A stretch of DNA of 64,000 nucleotides from Gluconobacter cerevisiae (lineage in GTDB: Bacteria > Pseudomonadota > Alphaproteobacteria > Acetobacterales > Acetobacteraceae): positions 62,001 to 126,000 of the forward strand of contig NZ_JABCQO010000009.1 in NCBI RefSeq assembly GCF_015244675.1, read 5' to 3'. The notes under the pieces are model-generated. The model had not been told where the DNA came from. It ran no database searches and was given only the letters and a program-made list of their open reading frames with translations. Each line of letters starts with the position of its first letter. Position 1 is the stretch's first letter. Of the stretch, positions 17,817 through 27,055 are shown in pieces. The translations under genes were made by a program, and so were the position numbers.

Positions 17817-19394
17817 ATGAGCGATTCACTTTTTACCCGTCTTGAAGCGGCCGTCTCCGCCCTCCCTGCCCGCTTTCCCGGCCCCGGCGGTGCCGTGGCC
17901 GTTTTGAAGGACGGCGAGGTTCTGATCCGGCATGGCTGGGGCTATGCGAATGTGGAGTGTCGCATTCCGTTTACGCCGTCCACACTGTTTCGCATGTGCT
18001 CCATCACCAAGCAGTTCACCTGCGGCACGCTGCTCGATCTGTATGACGATCCGTCGGAGCTGGACGCGGATGTGGATGCGCGCCTGCCGCAGCTCGACGA
18101 GCCTTCGCCGGGAATGCTGCATCTGGCGCATAACCAGTCCGGCCTGCGGGACTACTGGGCTGTAGCGATGCTGCATGGCGCGCCCATCGAAGGGGATTTC
18201 GGGGACCGCGAGGCCCGGCGCGTCATTGAAGGAACGCGGACGCTCCAGTTCCAGCCCGGCACGTCCTATTCTTATGTGAACCAGAATTTTCGGCTGATTT
18301 CCGATATTCTTCAGGACCGGACGGAGCGCAGCTTCGCCGAACTGCTCCAGACGTCGATCTTCAATCCGGTTGGCATGGAACGCGCCATTCTGGCCGCCGA
18401 TACGCGTGCCATGCCGGATGGGACAGTCGGCTATGAAGGCACCGTGGAGAGCGGCTTCCGTCCGGCGGTCAACAATGTCATCTGGACGGGGGATGCCGGG
18501 CTTGGGGCATCTCTGGACGACATGATCGCCTGGGAGCGGTTCATTGATGAAACCCGCGACGCGGCGGACAGTCTGTACCGGCGTCTGACCGCACCGGTGA
18601 CGTTCAGCGACGGTCAGGCCGCGCCTTATGGATTCGGTCTGCAACGGAGCACGATGTTCGGGCGGGACGTCACGATGCATGGCGGCGCGCTGCGAGGCTG
18701 GCGGTCCCATCGGCTGCATGTCGCGTCCGAGCGTCTGTCAGTCGTGGTGATGTTCAATCACATGAGCGCGGCACAGGTTGCGGCGGCGCAGATTCTGGCA
18801 GCGGCTCTGGGTGTTCCATACGAGCCGGACCGCAACACGCAGCCTCCGACCGCGCTGTATGGGACCTATCTGGAGCAGGAGACGGGACTGTCGGCCCGAA
18901 TCGAACCTGCCCCCGGTGGAGCAACGCTGCGCTATCTGATGGTGCCGGAGCTTCTGGAAGGGGTTTCGGCAGCGCGGGCCGAAGCCGGATCGGTTGTGGT
19001 GAAGGCGCAGGAGACTGCGGAAGGGCCGGAAGTCGTGGTGGAGCGTCCGAGCGAAAACCGGACGAGCATCCTCACCCGCTGCGACGAAACGCCCGGCGAG
19101 GATATTGCTGAACTGGCGGGCGTCTATCGCTGCGAGGAACTGGACGAGGCCGAAGTCACCATCACACTGGCAGGCGGCGTGGTTTATGGCGGCTTTTCGG
19201 GAATTCTGGGCGATGGACGGATGGAAATGCTTCAGCGTCTGGCAAAGGATGTGTGGGTTCTGCCCTGCCCGCGCGCACTGGATCATACGGCTCCCGGAGA
19301 CTGGACACTGGCGTTCGAACGGCAGGGCGGGAGCGTAACGGCGGTACGGGTCGGGTGCTGGCTGGCGCGGGATCTGCTGTATCAGCGGGTCTGA
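17817..19394 (+). CDS. dap: D-stereospecific aminopeptidase (serine beta-lactamase fold)
   Basis: Releases N-terminal D-amino acids from peptides. The 525 residues match the length and three-domain plan of Ochrobactrum anthropi DAP. The penicillin-binding-protein fold has SITK at residues 62-65 (nucleophile Ser62, Lys65), Tyr153 in YSYVNQN and HGG in TMHGGALRGWRSH. Two C-terminal beta-barrel domains follow. Ser62/Lys65/Tyr153 fall at the same numbers as in DAP. No signal peptide is seen, so it is probably cytoplasmic. Transcribed alone, and ended by the hairpin at 19482-19511. Confidence 0.88.
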   Translation: MSDSLFTRLEAAVSALPARFPGPGGAVAVLKDGEVLIRHGWGYANVECRIPFTPSTLFRMCSITKQFTCGTLLDLYDDPSELDADVDARLPQLDEPSPGMLHLAHNQSGLRDYWAVAMLHGAPIEGDFGDREARRVIEGTRTLQFQPGTSYSYVNQNFRLISDILQDRTERSFAELLQTSIFNPVGMERAILAADTRAMPDGTVGYEGTVESGFRPAVNNVIWTGDAGLGASLDDMIAWERFIDETRDAADSLYRRLTAPVTFSDGQAAPYGFGLQRSTMFGRDVTMHGGALRGWRSHRLHVASERLSVVVMFNHMSAAQVAAAQILAAALGVPYEPDRNTQPPTALYGTYLEQETGLSARIEPAPGGATLRYLMVPELLEGVSAARAEAGSVVVKAQETAEGPEVVVERPSENRTSILTRCDETPGEDIAELAGVYRCEELDEAEVTITLAGGVVYGGFSGILGDGRMEMLQRLAKDVWVLPCPRALDHTAPGDWTLAFERQGGSVTAVRVGCWLARDLLYQRV

Positions 19395-19481
19395 TCAGCC
19401 GGGTTAACCGCGACATTCCGGCACGCCGGGGTTTGACGGAACCCCATTCTGCCCTTCACTATGCGCTGGCGGAATTTGAAG

Positions 19482-19511
19482 CCCTGCTCCGGGCAACCGG
19501 AGCAGGGTTTT
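19482..19511 (+). terminator. Rho-independent terminator between dap and argD
   Basis: An 11-bp perfect stem (CCCTGCTCCGG / CCGGAGCAGGG) with a GCAA tetraloop is followed by TTTT. It lies 88 bases after dap and 51 bases before argD, so it either ends dap or acts as an attenuator for arg genes. Confidence 0.88.
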
Positions 19512-19562
19512 GCGATTCCGCATGAACCGTTTCGTTTTCAACCAGATATTCAGAGATCCATC

Positions 19563-20759
19563 ATGATCCCCGCGCTGATGCCGAACTACAAACGTGCCGA
19601 CCTCGCTTTCGAGCAGGGCGAAGGCGTCTGGCTGACGGCGACGAACGGGCGACGATATCTGGATTTCGGGGCCGGAATTGCCGTGACCTCGCTGGGACAT
19701 GCCCATCCGAAACTGGTGAAGACCATTGCGGAACAGGCCGCAAAGGTCATGCATGTCTCGAACCTGTACCGGGTACCACAGGCCGAAAAGCTCGCGGAAC
19801 TGCTGGTGCAGAACACGTTCGCGGATTCCGTGCTGTTCTGCAATTCGGGCGCGGAAGCCAATGAAGGCATGGTCAAGATGATCCGCCGCGCCCAGTTCGA
19901 GAACGGGCACCCGGAACGGACCAGCATCCTGTGTTTTGATGGGGCGTTCCACGGCCGGACGCTCGCCATGATCTCGGCGACGGGCAATCCCGCCTATCAG
20001 AAGGGCTTTGGCCCTGTGGTGGAAGGGTTCGACCATGCGCCGTTTAACAACACCAACACGCTGCGTGAGGCCATTACGCCGCACACGGCGGGCATTATCG
20101 TCGAGCCTGTTCAGGGCGAGAGCGGCATCAAGCCTGCAACCCGCGAGTTCATGGAAGGTCTGCGCGCCGTCTGTGACGAATACGGGCTGTATCTGGGTTT
20201 TGATGAAGTCCAGACCGGCGTTGGACGCACAGGCAAGCTGTTCGCGCATGAGTGGTATGGCATCCGTCCGGACGTGATTTCGGTGGCCAAGGGCATTGGC
20301 GGCGGCTTCCCTCTTGGTGCCGTGCTTGCGACGGAAGAACTGGCGCGGCACCTGACACCGGGCTCCCACGGGACGACCTTTGGCGGCAATCCGCTGGCCT
20401 GCGCAGCCGGTGTGACCGTTCTGGAAGAAATCCTGAGCCCCGGTTTTCTGGAGCATGTCCGCACGGTTGGGGATGCGTTCGGCAAAATGCTGGAAGATGT
20501 TGTCAGCCGTTCGGAAGGCGTTTTCGACAATGTCCGCGGGCTTGGACTGATGCGCGGACTGCACTGCGTGCCGCCTGTCGCTGATGTCATGCAGGCCGTT
20601 CTGGATCAGGGCCTTCTGACCGTAGGCGCGGGAGACAATGTGCTGCGTCTCGTTCCGCCTCTGGTCGTGACGGAAGCCGAGTGTCGTGAAGCGTGCGAGC
20701 GACTGGTGAAGGCCGCCCTGTCCCTGAAAGCCTCTGCCATGCAGGAGAAAGCCTCGTGA
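19563..20759 (+). CDS. argD: Acetylornithine aminotransferase
   Basis: PLP enzyme of arginine biosynthesis (N-acetylglutamate semialdehyde to N-acetylornithine), and often also active in lysine synthesis. The 398 residues show the class III fold: FCNSGAEANEG, FHGRTLAMISATG, FDEVQTGVGRTG and the PLP lysine in SVAKGIGGGFPLGA. The start is ATG 19563 (MIPALMPNYKRAD), the normal family N-terminus. The frame is open further upstream but would read through the terminator hairpin. Overlaps argF by 4 bp. Confidence 0.96.
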   Translation: MIPALMPNYKRADLAFEQGEGVWLTATNGRRYLDFGAGIAVTSLGHAHPKLVKTIAEQAAKVMHVSNLYRVPQAEKLAELLVQNTFADSVLFCNSGAEANEGMVKMIRRAQFENGHPERTSILCFDGAFHGRTLAMISATGNPAYQKGFGPVVEGFDHAPFNNTNTLREAITPHTAGIIVEPVQGESGIKPATREFMEGLRAVCDEYGLYLGFDEVQTGVGRTGKLFAHEWYGIRPDVISVAKGIGGGFPLGAVLATEELARHLTPGSHGTTFGGNPLACAAGVTVLEEILSPGFLEHVRTVGDAFGKMLEDVVSRSEGVFDNVRGLGLMRGLHCVPPVADVMQAVLDQGLLTVGAGDNVLRLVPPLVVTEAECREACERLVKAALSLKASAMQEKAS

Positions 20760-21700
20760 GCGCGACAACAGCCCCCCGGCACTTTCTGGATCTGCGCGAT
20801 TTCAGCCCCGAAACCATTCGTCAGATCATCGACCTTTCGGCGAAGGTCAAAGCCATGCAGAACGGGCGCCGTCAGCCCCTGCATCCGGACCGTCCTCTGG
20901 AAGGTCGCTCCCTCGGCCTGATTCTCGCCCAGCCTTCCACCCGGACGCGCGTGTCGTTCGAGGTCGGGATGGGGCAGCTTGGCGGGTCCGTTTCGGTGCT
21001 TTCACCGGGCGACATGCAGCTTGGCCGGGGCGAGACGGTGGCCGACACCGCCCGCGTTCTGTCGCGCTTTCTGGACGTGATCGTTCTGCGGACCGGGAAT
21101 GACGCCAATCTACGCGAACTGGCGAGGTGGAGTTCGGTTCCGGTTATTAATGGCCTGACACCTGTTTCTCATCCGATCCAGATTCTGGCGGATGTTCTGA
21201 CGTTCGAAGAACATCGCGGGCCGATCCGCGGCAAGACGCTGGCCTGGATCGGCGACGGCAACAATGTCGCGACGTCCCTGATGGAAGGCGCGGCCCTGCT
21301 GGGCTTCAATGTCCGCCTCGCAACGCCGGAAGAGTTTGCGCCCAACCCGGAAGCCGTAGCATGGGCACAGGCTCATGGTGCGACGATCGAGGTTTTCCAC
21401 GACCCTGCGGAAGCCGTAGCCGGAGCCGATGCCGTCCTGACGGATACCTGGGTCAGCATGGGCGACAAGGATCGTGAAACCCGCCTCAAAGTGTTCCAGC
21501 CCTATCAGGTCGATACGGCGCTAATGGCAAAAGCCGCGCCTGATGCCCTGTTCCTGCACTGCCTGCCTGCCCATATCGGAGAAGAAGTGACGTCGGAGGT
21601 CTTTGAAGGCCCGGCGTCTGTTGTCTTTGATGAGGCGGAAAACCGCCTGCACACGCAGAAGGGCCTGCTGCTCTGGGCCCTTGGGAAAGAAAACGACTGA
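20756..21700 (+). CDS. argF: Ornithine carbamoyltransferase
   Basis: Makes citrulline from ornithine and carbamoyl phosphate. The 314 residues contain the carbamoyl-phosphate motif PSTRTRVSFE, the ornithine loop DTWVSMGDKD and the catalytic HCLPAHIGEE. The usual HPCQ/HPTQ motif reads HPIQ here (SHPIQILAD), a mild variant. The start is GTG 20756, overlapping the argD stop as GTGA and preceded by AGGAG at a spacing of eight. Coupled to argD before and to hslO after. Confidence 0.96.
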   Translation: MSATTAPRHFLDLRDFSPETIRQIIDLSAKVKAMQNGRRQPLHPDRPLEGRSLGLILAQPSTRTRVSFEVGMGQLGGSVSVLSPGDMQLGRGETVADTARVLSRFLDVIVLRTGNDANLRELARWSSVPVINGLTPVSHPIQILADVLTFEEHRGPIRGKTLAWIGDGNNVATSLMEGAALLGFNVRLATPEEFAPNPEAVAWAQAHGATIEVFHDPAEAVAGADAVLTDTWVSMGDKDRETRLKVFQPYQVDTALMAKAAPDALFLHCLPAHIGEEVTSEVFEGPASVVFDEAENRLHTQKGLLLWALGKEND

Positions 21701-22629
21701 TGGATACGCCACCCTTCCTGGACATGAACCGGCCTGACGTTCCGAACATGGTCGTCTCAGGCGGCGTCACACCCTTTTATCTGGAACGCTCTCCGGTGCG
21801 GGGGCGTCTGGTGCGGCTTGGGCCTCTGGCAGATGCCATCCTGTCACGGCATGATAATCCCGATGCGGTCTCGCAGCTTGGGGGGGAGGCACTGGCGCTC
21901 GTGGCGGCCATGGTGTCGGCCCTGAAATTCAAGGGGGCTTTCTCCCTCCAGATCAAAGGCGATGGCCCGGTTTCCATGCTCGTGGCAGACGCGACGGACA
22001 GCGGAGATCTGCGGTTCTTCGCGCGTCTGCGCGAGGATGCAGACCGGGACGCCCTTCCTGAGACGGCCAAGGGCCTTCTGGGGGACGGCTATATGGCGTT
22101 CACCATCGATCAGGGGCCGGATATGGACCGGCATCAGGGCATCGTGGATCTGACCGGCACGACGCTGGCAGACATGGCCGTGAACTATTTCCAGACCAGC
22201 GAGCAGCATGACTGCTGGATCCGGCTGTTCTGTGCGAAATCGGCGGATGGATGGAAGGCTGGAGCGCTTGTTCTGGAACGGATCGCGGCAGAAGGCGGGA
22301 TCGAGGCCTCAGAACAGGATGAAGACGCCTGGGAAACCGCCTGTACGCTGGCCGCAACAGTGACGGAGCAGGAAGTCCTTGACCCGGACCTGTCCAACGA
22401 ACGCCTGATCCAGCGGCTTTTCGGCACGCTGGACGTCCGTGTCGGGACACCACGCGCGCTAGCTTATGGCTGCCGATGCAACCGGGCAAGGCTGGCGTCC
22501 GTTCTGGAGACATTCCCGGAGGACGATCTTGATCACATGGTTGAAAACGGCGCCATCACGATGAACTGTGAATTCTGCAATGTCGGTTTCCGCTTTGCAC
22601 GCGGTGAACTTGGAGAACGGACTGCATGA
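21700..22629 (+). CDS. hslO: Redox-regulated chaperone Hsp33
   Basis: A holdase activated by oxidative unfolding. The 309 residues end in the zinc-binding cysteines GCRCNRARL and CEFCNVGF (C-x-C and C-x2-C). The N-terminal chaperone core carries FYLERSPVRGRLVRL and QIKGDGPVSMLVAD. The start overlaps the argF stop as TGATG; the stop overlaps the next gene as ATGA. Linkage of argD-argF-hslO is common in alphaproteobacteria. Confidence 0.95.
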   Translation: MDTPPFLDMNRPDVPNMVVSGGVTPFYLERSPVRGRLVRLGPLADAILSRHDNPDAVSQLGGEALALVAAMVSALKFKGAFSLQIKGDGPVSMLVADATDSGDLRFFARLREDADRDALPETAKGLLGDGYMAFTIDQGPDMDRHQGIVDLTGTTLADMAVNYFQTSEQHDCWIRLFCAKSADGWKAGALVLERIAAEGGIEASEQDEDAWETACTLAATVTEQEVLDPDLSNERLIQRLFGTLDVRVGTPRALAYGCRCNRARLASVLETFPEDDLDHMVENGAITMNCEFCNVGFRFARGELGERTA

Positions 22630-23585
22630 CGCTCCCCCTGCTTGATGGCGTGAAGCTCGATGGCTTTCCGGTCGAGCAGCTTTATCCCGGCTGGAGTCCG
22701 AGCAGTCGGGATAGTGTGGCGGATGAATTCAGCGTTGTGGTTTTTAAAGAGGACGCGACCGGCAAACAGGCCTGCTGGTGGCTTGAAGGGGACGACTACC
22801 GCGCGAGCCATGTTCTAACGCTCGATGAATCCGTCCGGCAGCGTCTTCTGGTGGCAATGGACGGAGTATTCTGGCCGCTGGCGACCGGGGTACTGGGAGC
22901 TCCGCTCCCTCCGCAGGTTGGGCCGTCCTGCGGCGCACTGCCTGAAATTGCGGTCAACGAACTGTCAGGCTCTTGGCTCGGAGGCTTTGCGCCACATACG
23001 CTTCTTCTGCCGTCGGGTCATGCCGATAGCGGTGAAGCGCTCCCCTGCCCGAACGGGCGACAGATCGGTGAGAACCGGATCGCAGCCCTGCTGGCGGCCC
23101 AGCGGGGTCACGGTCCGCTGATCGTCTCGTCCCCCTTCACGGCGCTCCCGCTTCTGGCCCAGATCGCCTTTAAGATGGGCTCATTCAGCGTAAGCCGCTT
23201 TCAGGACGCCGATACGGTCTTTTATCTGATCTGGAACGAAACCCTTCCGGCTCTGCGTCCTTCTTTTTACTATCCTGACGCTCCGCTACTGGTCAGTGAT
23301 GATCCCGCAGCCGCGATGATTCCGGGGCTGATTTTGGGCTGGTATGCCCGTCATCCCGAACATGAATCGCTGATCCGGGCGGCCCGCCCTTTCAGAGCAG
23401 AAGATTTCGGTGTCGGACAGGCTTCTGGTTTTCGCCCGAATATTCCGGACGAAGCCTCACAATCATCCTCCGCCACATCGGTTTCCTCTTTCATCCCGGC
23501 AGAGCAATCGCTCCCGACTTCTCATCCTCCAGCATCTGGACAGAGACTGAAAAGCCGGATCAAGTCCCTTTTCAGTCGTCGGTAA
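22626..23585 (+). CDS. Protein of unknown function downstream of hslO
   Basis: No family was recognised in the 319 residues. The protein is soluble, with no signal peptide or membrane helix. It has a folded-looking body of about 255 residues with several Trp-rich strands (KQACWWLEGDDYRASH, DTVFYLIWNETLP) and Pro/Gly loops. A Ser/Thr/Pro-rich linker of about 40 residues follows, and a basic end (RLKSRIKSLFSRR) that could contact membrane or nucleic acid. ATGA overlap with hslO implies co-translation. The next gene is a lipoprotein 19 bases on. Confidence 0.75.
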   Translation: MTLPLLDGVKLDGFPVEQLYPGWSPSSRDSVADEFSVVVFKEDATGKQACWWLEGDDYRASHVLTLDESVRQRLLVAMDGVFWPLATGVLGAPLPPQVGPSCGALPEIAVNELSGSWLGGFAPHTLLLPSGHADSGEALPCPNGRQIGENRIAALLAAQRGHGPLIVSSPFTALPLLAQIAFKMGSFSVSRFQDADTVFYLIWNETLPALRPSFYYPDAPLLVSDDPAAAMIPGLILGWYARHPEHESLIRAARPFRAEDFGVGQASGFRPNIPDEASQSSSATSVSSFIPAEQSLPTSHPPASGQRLKSRIKSLFSRR

Positions 23586-23604
23586 CGTCTTCAGGAGACA
23601 GAAT

Positions 23605-24423
23605 ATGCGCATACGCTACTGGACTGGTCTGGGGGCTCTGATGCTGTCTGTGGGCATGACTGCGTGCTCGGGCGGGACTGCGGACGAAGCATTTCCTCCG
23701 ATTGATTACAGCTACCTTTCCCCGATCCATCTGAACGTAGCCTCGATCGACGTTCAGGACGAAGCGCCCGCTGCACCGGATTCGCTGTCGGCCAAGGCGC
23801 CGATCGCGCCGGATCAGGCACTTAAGAACATGGCCGGGCAACGTCTGGTCGCAAGCGGAACCTCGGGCAAGGCGGACTTCATCATCAAGCAGGCTTATCT
23901 GAACCGCGCAGGCGACAATGCGGTGACGGGGGCCATGGACGTGCAGTTGAATGTTGCTGATGCCGGCAACCAGCATGCCGGATTCGTGCATGCACGAATC
24001 ACGCGGAAGCTGGACGCCGGAGACCGAGATCCGACATCCCGCAGGGAACTCTACACCTTCACCAACCAGATGATGCAGGACATGAATGTGGAACTGGAAT
24101 TCCAGATCCGCAAAAAGCTCCTGTCCTGGATGACGGATGCTGCGGGGACGCCGATCGTCAATGGAGGCGTACAGCAGCAGGCACTGGGCGTTCCGGGCGC
24201 ACAGCCGGTGGCTGCACCCACAACGCCGGCGTTGACCACACCGGACACGGCTTCTCCTGTTCCCGCGAAAACCGCAACGTCTGTTGCGGCCTCCAGCGCT
24301 CCGGACGCCATTTTCCCGACAGGCGCGGAAACCGACACGACAACCACTCCCGCAACTGTTCAACGCTCGCCCCAGCCCGGAACCCTGCAACTTCCTTCAA
24401 CGGCCAGTTCCGGAACCCACTAA
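23605..24423 (+). CDS. Lipoprotein of unknown function
   Basis: A 272-residue predicted lipoprotein: signal ALMLSVGMTAC with the lipidated Cys at about residue 21. A conserved-looking central part (SGTSGKADFIIKQAYLNRAG, AVTGAMDVQLNVADAGNQHA) resembles the beta-rich envelope lipoproteins found next to arg/hslO genes, but I cannot name the family. The last 100 residues are Ala/Pro/Thr-rich and probably disordered. AGGAG lies seven bases before ATG 23605. Last gene of the plus-strand run from argD. Confidence 0.75.
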   Translation: MRIRYWTGLGALMLSVGMTACSGGTADEAFPPIDYSYLSPIHLNVASIDVQDEAPAAPDSLSAKAPIAPDQALKNMAGQRLVASGTSGKADFIIKQAYLNRAGDNAVTGAMDVQLNVADAGNQHAGFVHARITRKLDAGDRDPTSRRELYTFTNQMMQDMNVELEFQIRKKLLSWMTDAAGTPIVNGGVQQQALGVPGAQPVAAPTTPALTTPDTASPVPAKTATSVAASSAPDAIFPTGAETDTTTTPATVQRSPQPGTLQLPSTASSGTH

Positions 24424-24569
24424 AATTCTCCAGCGGGTTCCAACCTCTCGTCATGTTGTGATGAACGAGCGGCTGGCGGCCTTCGTCCGTCTTCGTTAGG
24501 GAATAGGTTTTGTAAATCACCCATTTCCAGATTCTTCTATGCCCCTTGGTTCTATCCCCGGAGAAAGCT

Positions 24570-25280
24570 GTGCCCCCCATGGAACCGACACTGAACGCTC
24601 CACGCCGCCGCAGTGTCGTGAAAGGACTTCTGGGAACTACGTCTTTTTGGTTGGCGTCGGGAAATGCCCGCTGGAGCGAGGCTCTGGCGGATGAAGCGGC
24701 CCAACCCTATCGACCGATTTTTTTCGACATTGCGGAATATCAGTTCCTCGAAGCCGCCTGCGAACGTCTGTTTCCCGCCGACCATAACGGCCCGGGCGCA
24801 AAGACGCTCGGTGTCGCGGAGTTTCTGGACCGGCAGATGCAGACCCCATACGCACGGGGCGAGAATTGGTACATGTCCGGCCCGTTCGAACAGGGGCCAG
24901 CCAATCTGGGTTACCAGCTCCCTTTCGTTCCCAAAGATCTGTATCGCAAAGGGATTGCAGGCGTGGAACGCTATGCCCGCCAGCAATACGGGAAGGGATT
25001 TGCGGCTCTGTCCGCTTTACAGCAGGATGAAATCCTGACAGCCTTGGAGGGTGGCTCCGTGCAGCTCGGCGACATCCCCGGACGGGTTTTTTTCGAACAG
25101 CTTCGGACCAACACACTTGAAGGCGCTTTTGCTGACCCGCTTTACGGTGGCAATCGCGGCCTTGGGGGCTGGATCATGCTGGGCTTTCCCGGCGCACGGG
25201 CAGACTTCATGGACTGGGTCAATCAGGAAGGAGCGTCCTACCCCATCGGTCCGGTCTCCATTTCCGGGGAGACTGCCTGA
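24570..25280 (+). CDS. Gluconate 2-dehydrogenase-type small subunit (subunit 3)
   Basis: The small subunit of a membrane-bound FAD dehydrogenase, needed for export and assembly of the large subunit. It has a Tat-type signal (RRRSVVKGLLG) followed by the family core (YRPIFFDIAEYQFLEAACERLFP and DIPGRVFFEQLRTNTLEGAFADPLYGGN). GTG 24570 is chosen as start because GGAG lies six bases upstream; ATG 24579 is the alternative. The 236 residues fit the family. The stop overlaps the large-subunit start as TGATG. Confidence 0.92.
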   Translation: MPPMEPTLNAPRRRSVVKGLLGTTSFWLASGNARWSEALADEAAQPYRPIFFDIAEYQFLEAACERLFPADHNGPGAKTLGVAEFLDRQMQTPYARGENWYMSGPFEQGPANLGYQLPFVPKDLYRKGIAGVERYARQQYGKGFAALSALQQDEILTALEGGSVQLGDIPGRVFFEQLRTNTLEGAFADPLYGGNRGLGGWIMLGFPGARADFMDWVNQEGASYPIGPVSISGETA

Positions 25281-27055
25281 TGGTCAAACATGTTGATGCG
25301 ATCATTGTGGGGGCAGGCTGGGCTGGCTCGATCATGGCCAAGGAACTGACCGAAGCCGGTCTATCGGTCGTCATGCTTGAGCGGGGATCAGAAAGAACGA
25401 CGCCTGTCGAAGGGGCTTACCCGGAATCCATTGATGAATTGCGTGGAGCCATCCGCAAACGACTTTTCCAGAATCTATCCCAATCGACCGTGACGATCCG
25501 CAATACCATCGACCAGACGGCCCTGCCGTACCGACAGCTCGCGGCATTTTTGCCCGGCGAAGGCGTCGGCGGTGCGGGCCTTCACTGGTCTGGTGTCCAT
25601 TTCCGCGTTGCACCTGAGGACCTGAGGCTCCGAAGCGCCGTGATCGAACGATATGGCGAGAAATTTATTCCTGAAGGCATGAACCTTCAGGATTATGGCG
25701 TCAGCTATGAAGAGCTTGAGCCTTTCTTCGACAAAGCTGAAAAGGTTTTCGGAACATCAGGAGAAGCTTACAGGGTTCAGGGAAAAATTGTCGGAAACGG
25801 GAATGTTTTTTCTTCGGATCGTTCCGATAACTTTCCACTCCCCGCAATGAAAGATACTTTCTCAGCATCGGTTTTCAGGGATGCCGCGAAAAATGCCGGG
25901 TATCATCCCTACTCACTTCCTGCGGCCAATGCATCACGGCAATATACCAATACTTACGGTTGCCAGATGGGGCCATGCAATTTCTGTGGTTATTGCAGCG
26001 GGTATGACTGCTACCTGTATTCAAAAGCCTCGCCCAACGTGAACATTCTGCCTGTCCTGCGGCAGGAGCCAAGATTTTCCCTTATCCCGAACGCCCATGT
26101 TCTACGCGTCGATCTCGACAGCACGAAAACAAAAGCGACCGGCATCACCTATCTGGACACGAAAACCCGAAAAGAACACTCGCTCTCGGCAGATCTGATC
26201 ATTCTGGGAGCGTTTCAGTTTAATAATGTTCATCTGATGCTGGTCTCGGGCATCGGAAAACCCTACGACCCTGTCAGCAATACCGGAACGGTCGGACGCA
26301 ATTTCGTCTATCAGACGATCACGTCTTCACGCGTCTGGCTGCCGCCCTCGACCTATACCAACCAGTTTGTAGGGGCCGGTGGCGCCGGAGTTGCCATTGA
26401 TGATTTCAACAGCATGAATTTCGATCACGGGCCGCTCGGTTTTGTGGGGGGATCGCCTGTCTGGGTCAATCAGGCGGGCGTAAAGCCCATTGCGGCCGCA
26501 CTCGGCGCCGGAGGGGGAGGCACGCCACGCTGGGGTTCCGCCTACAAAGACTCCCTCGTCAATACTTACAAGCATTCGCTCGGTATCGACGCCCATGGCA
26601 GCAACATGGCGTATCGGGATGTCTATCTGGATCTCGATCCTACATGGAAAGACGCTTACGGACAGCCGCTGCTCCGCATGACCTTCACATGGAAGGACAA
26701 CGACATCCGCATGAACCAGTATGTCGTGAGCAAGATCGAACCCATCGCCCGCGCCATGGGGGCGACGAAAATGAATCTGGTCCATCTCAATGCGGGTCAG
26801 CCCTTCGACACGCGCACCTATCAGACCACACATCTGGGAGGCGGTGCCATCATGGGAGATAATCCACAGACCAGCGCGCTCAACCGTTACCTTCAGAGCT
26901 GGGATGTGTCCAACGTCTTCGTCATCGGATCGAATGCGTTTCCGCAGGGTATGGGATACAACCCGACGGGAATGGTAGCTGCGCTCGCATACTGGGCTGC
27001 ACACCACATTCGGACGACATATCTCAAATCCCCTGGTCCGCTGGTGAAAGCATGA
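25280..27055 (+). CDS. GMC-family flavoprotein, large subunit of a membrane-bound sugar-acid/polyol dehydrogenase
   Basis: The catalytic FAD subunit, 591 residues, that oxidises a sugar or sugar acid on the periplasmic face. It has the dinucleotide motif IIVGAGWAGS (residues 8-17), a GVGGAGLHWSG FAD segment, and the GMC C-terminal HLGGGAIMGDNPQTSALN with active-site His and Asn. A cysteine cluster GCQMGPCNFCGYCSGYDC near residue 230 matches the 3Fe-4S site of this enzyme class. Substrate (gluconate, 2-ketogluconate, sorbitol) cannot be decided from sequence reading. It has no own signal, so it would be exported with the Tat small subunit. Confidence 0.93.
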   Translation: MVKHVDAIIVGAGWAGSIMAKELTEAGLSVVMLERGSERTTPVEGAYPESIDELRGAIRKRLFQNLSQSTVTIRNTIDQTALPYRQLAAFLPGEGVGGAGLHWSGVHFRVAPEDLRLRSAVIERYGEKFIPEGMNLQDYGVSYEELEPFFDKAEKVFGTSGEAYRVQGKIVGNGNVFSSDRSDNFPLPAMKDTFSASVFRDAAKNAGYHPYSLPAANASRQYTNTYGCQMGPCNFCGYCSGYDCYLYSKASPNVNILPVLRQEPRFSLIPNAHVLRVDLDSTKTKATGITYLDTKTRKEHSLSADLIILGAFQFNNVHLMLVSGIGKPYDPVSNTGTVGRNFVYQTITSSRVWLPPSTYTNQFVGAGGAGVAIDDFNSMNFDHGPLGFVGGSPVWVNQAGVKPIAAALGAGGGGTPRWGSAYKDSLVNTYKHSLGIDAHGSNMAYRDVYLDLDPTWKDAYGQPLLRMTFTWKDNDIRMNQYVVSKIEPIARAMGATKMNLVHLNAGQPFDTRTYQTTHLGGGAIMGDNPQTSALNRYLQSWDVSNVFVIGSNAFPQGMGYNPTGMVAALAYWAAHHIRTTYLKSPGPLVKA

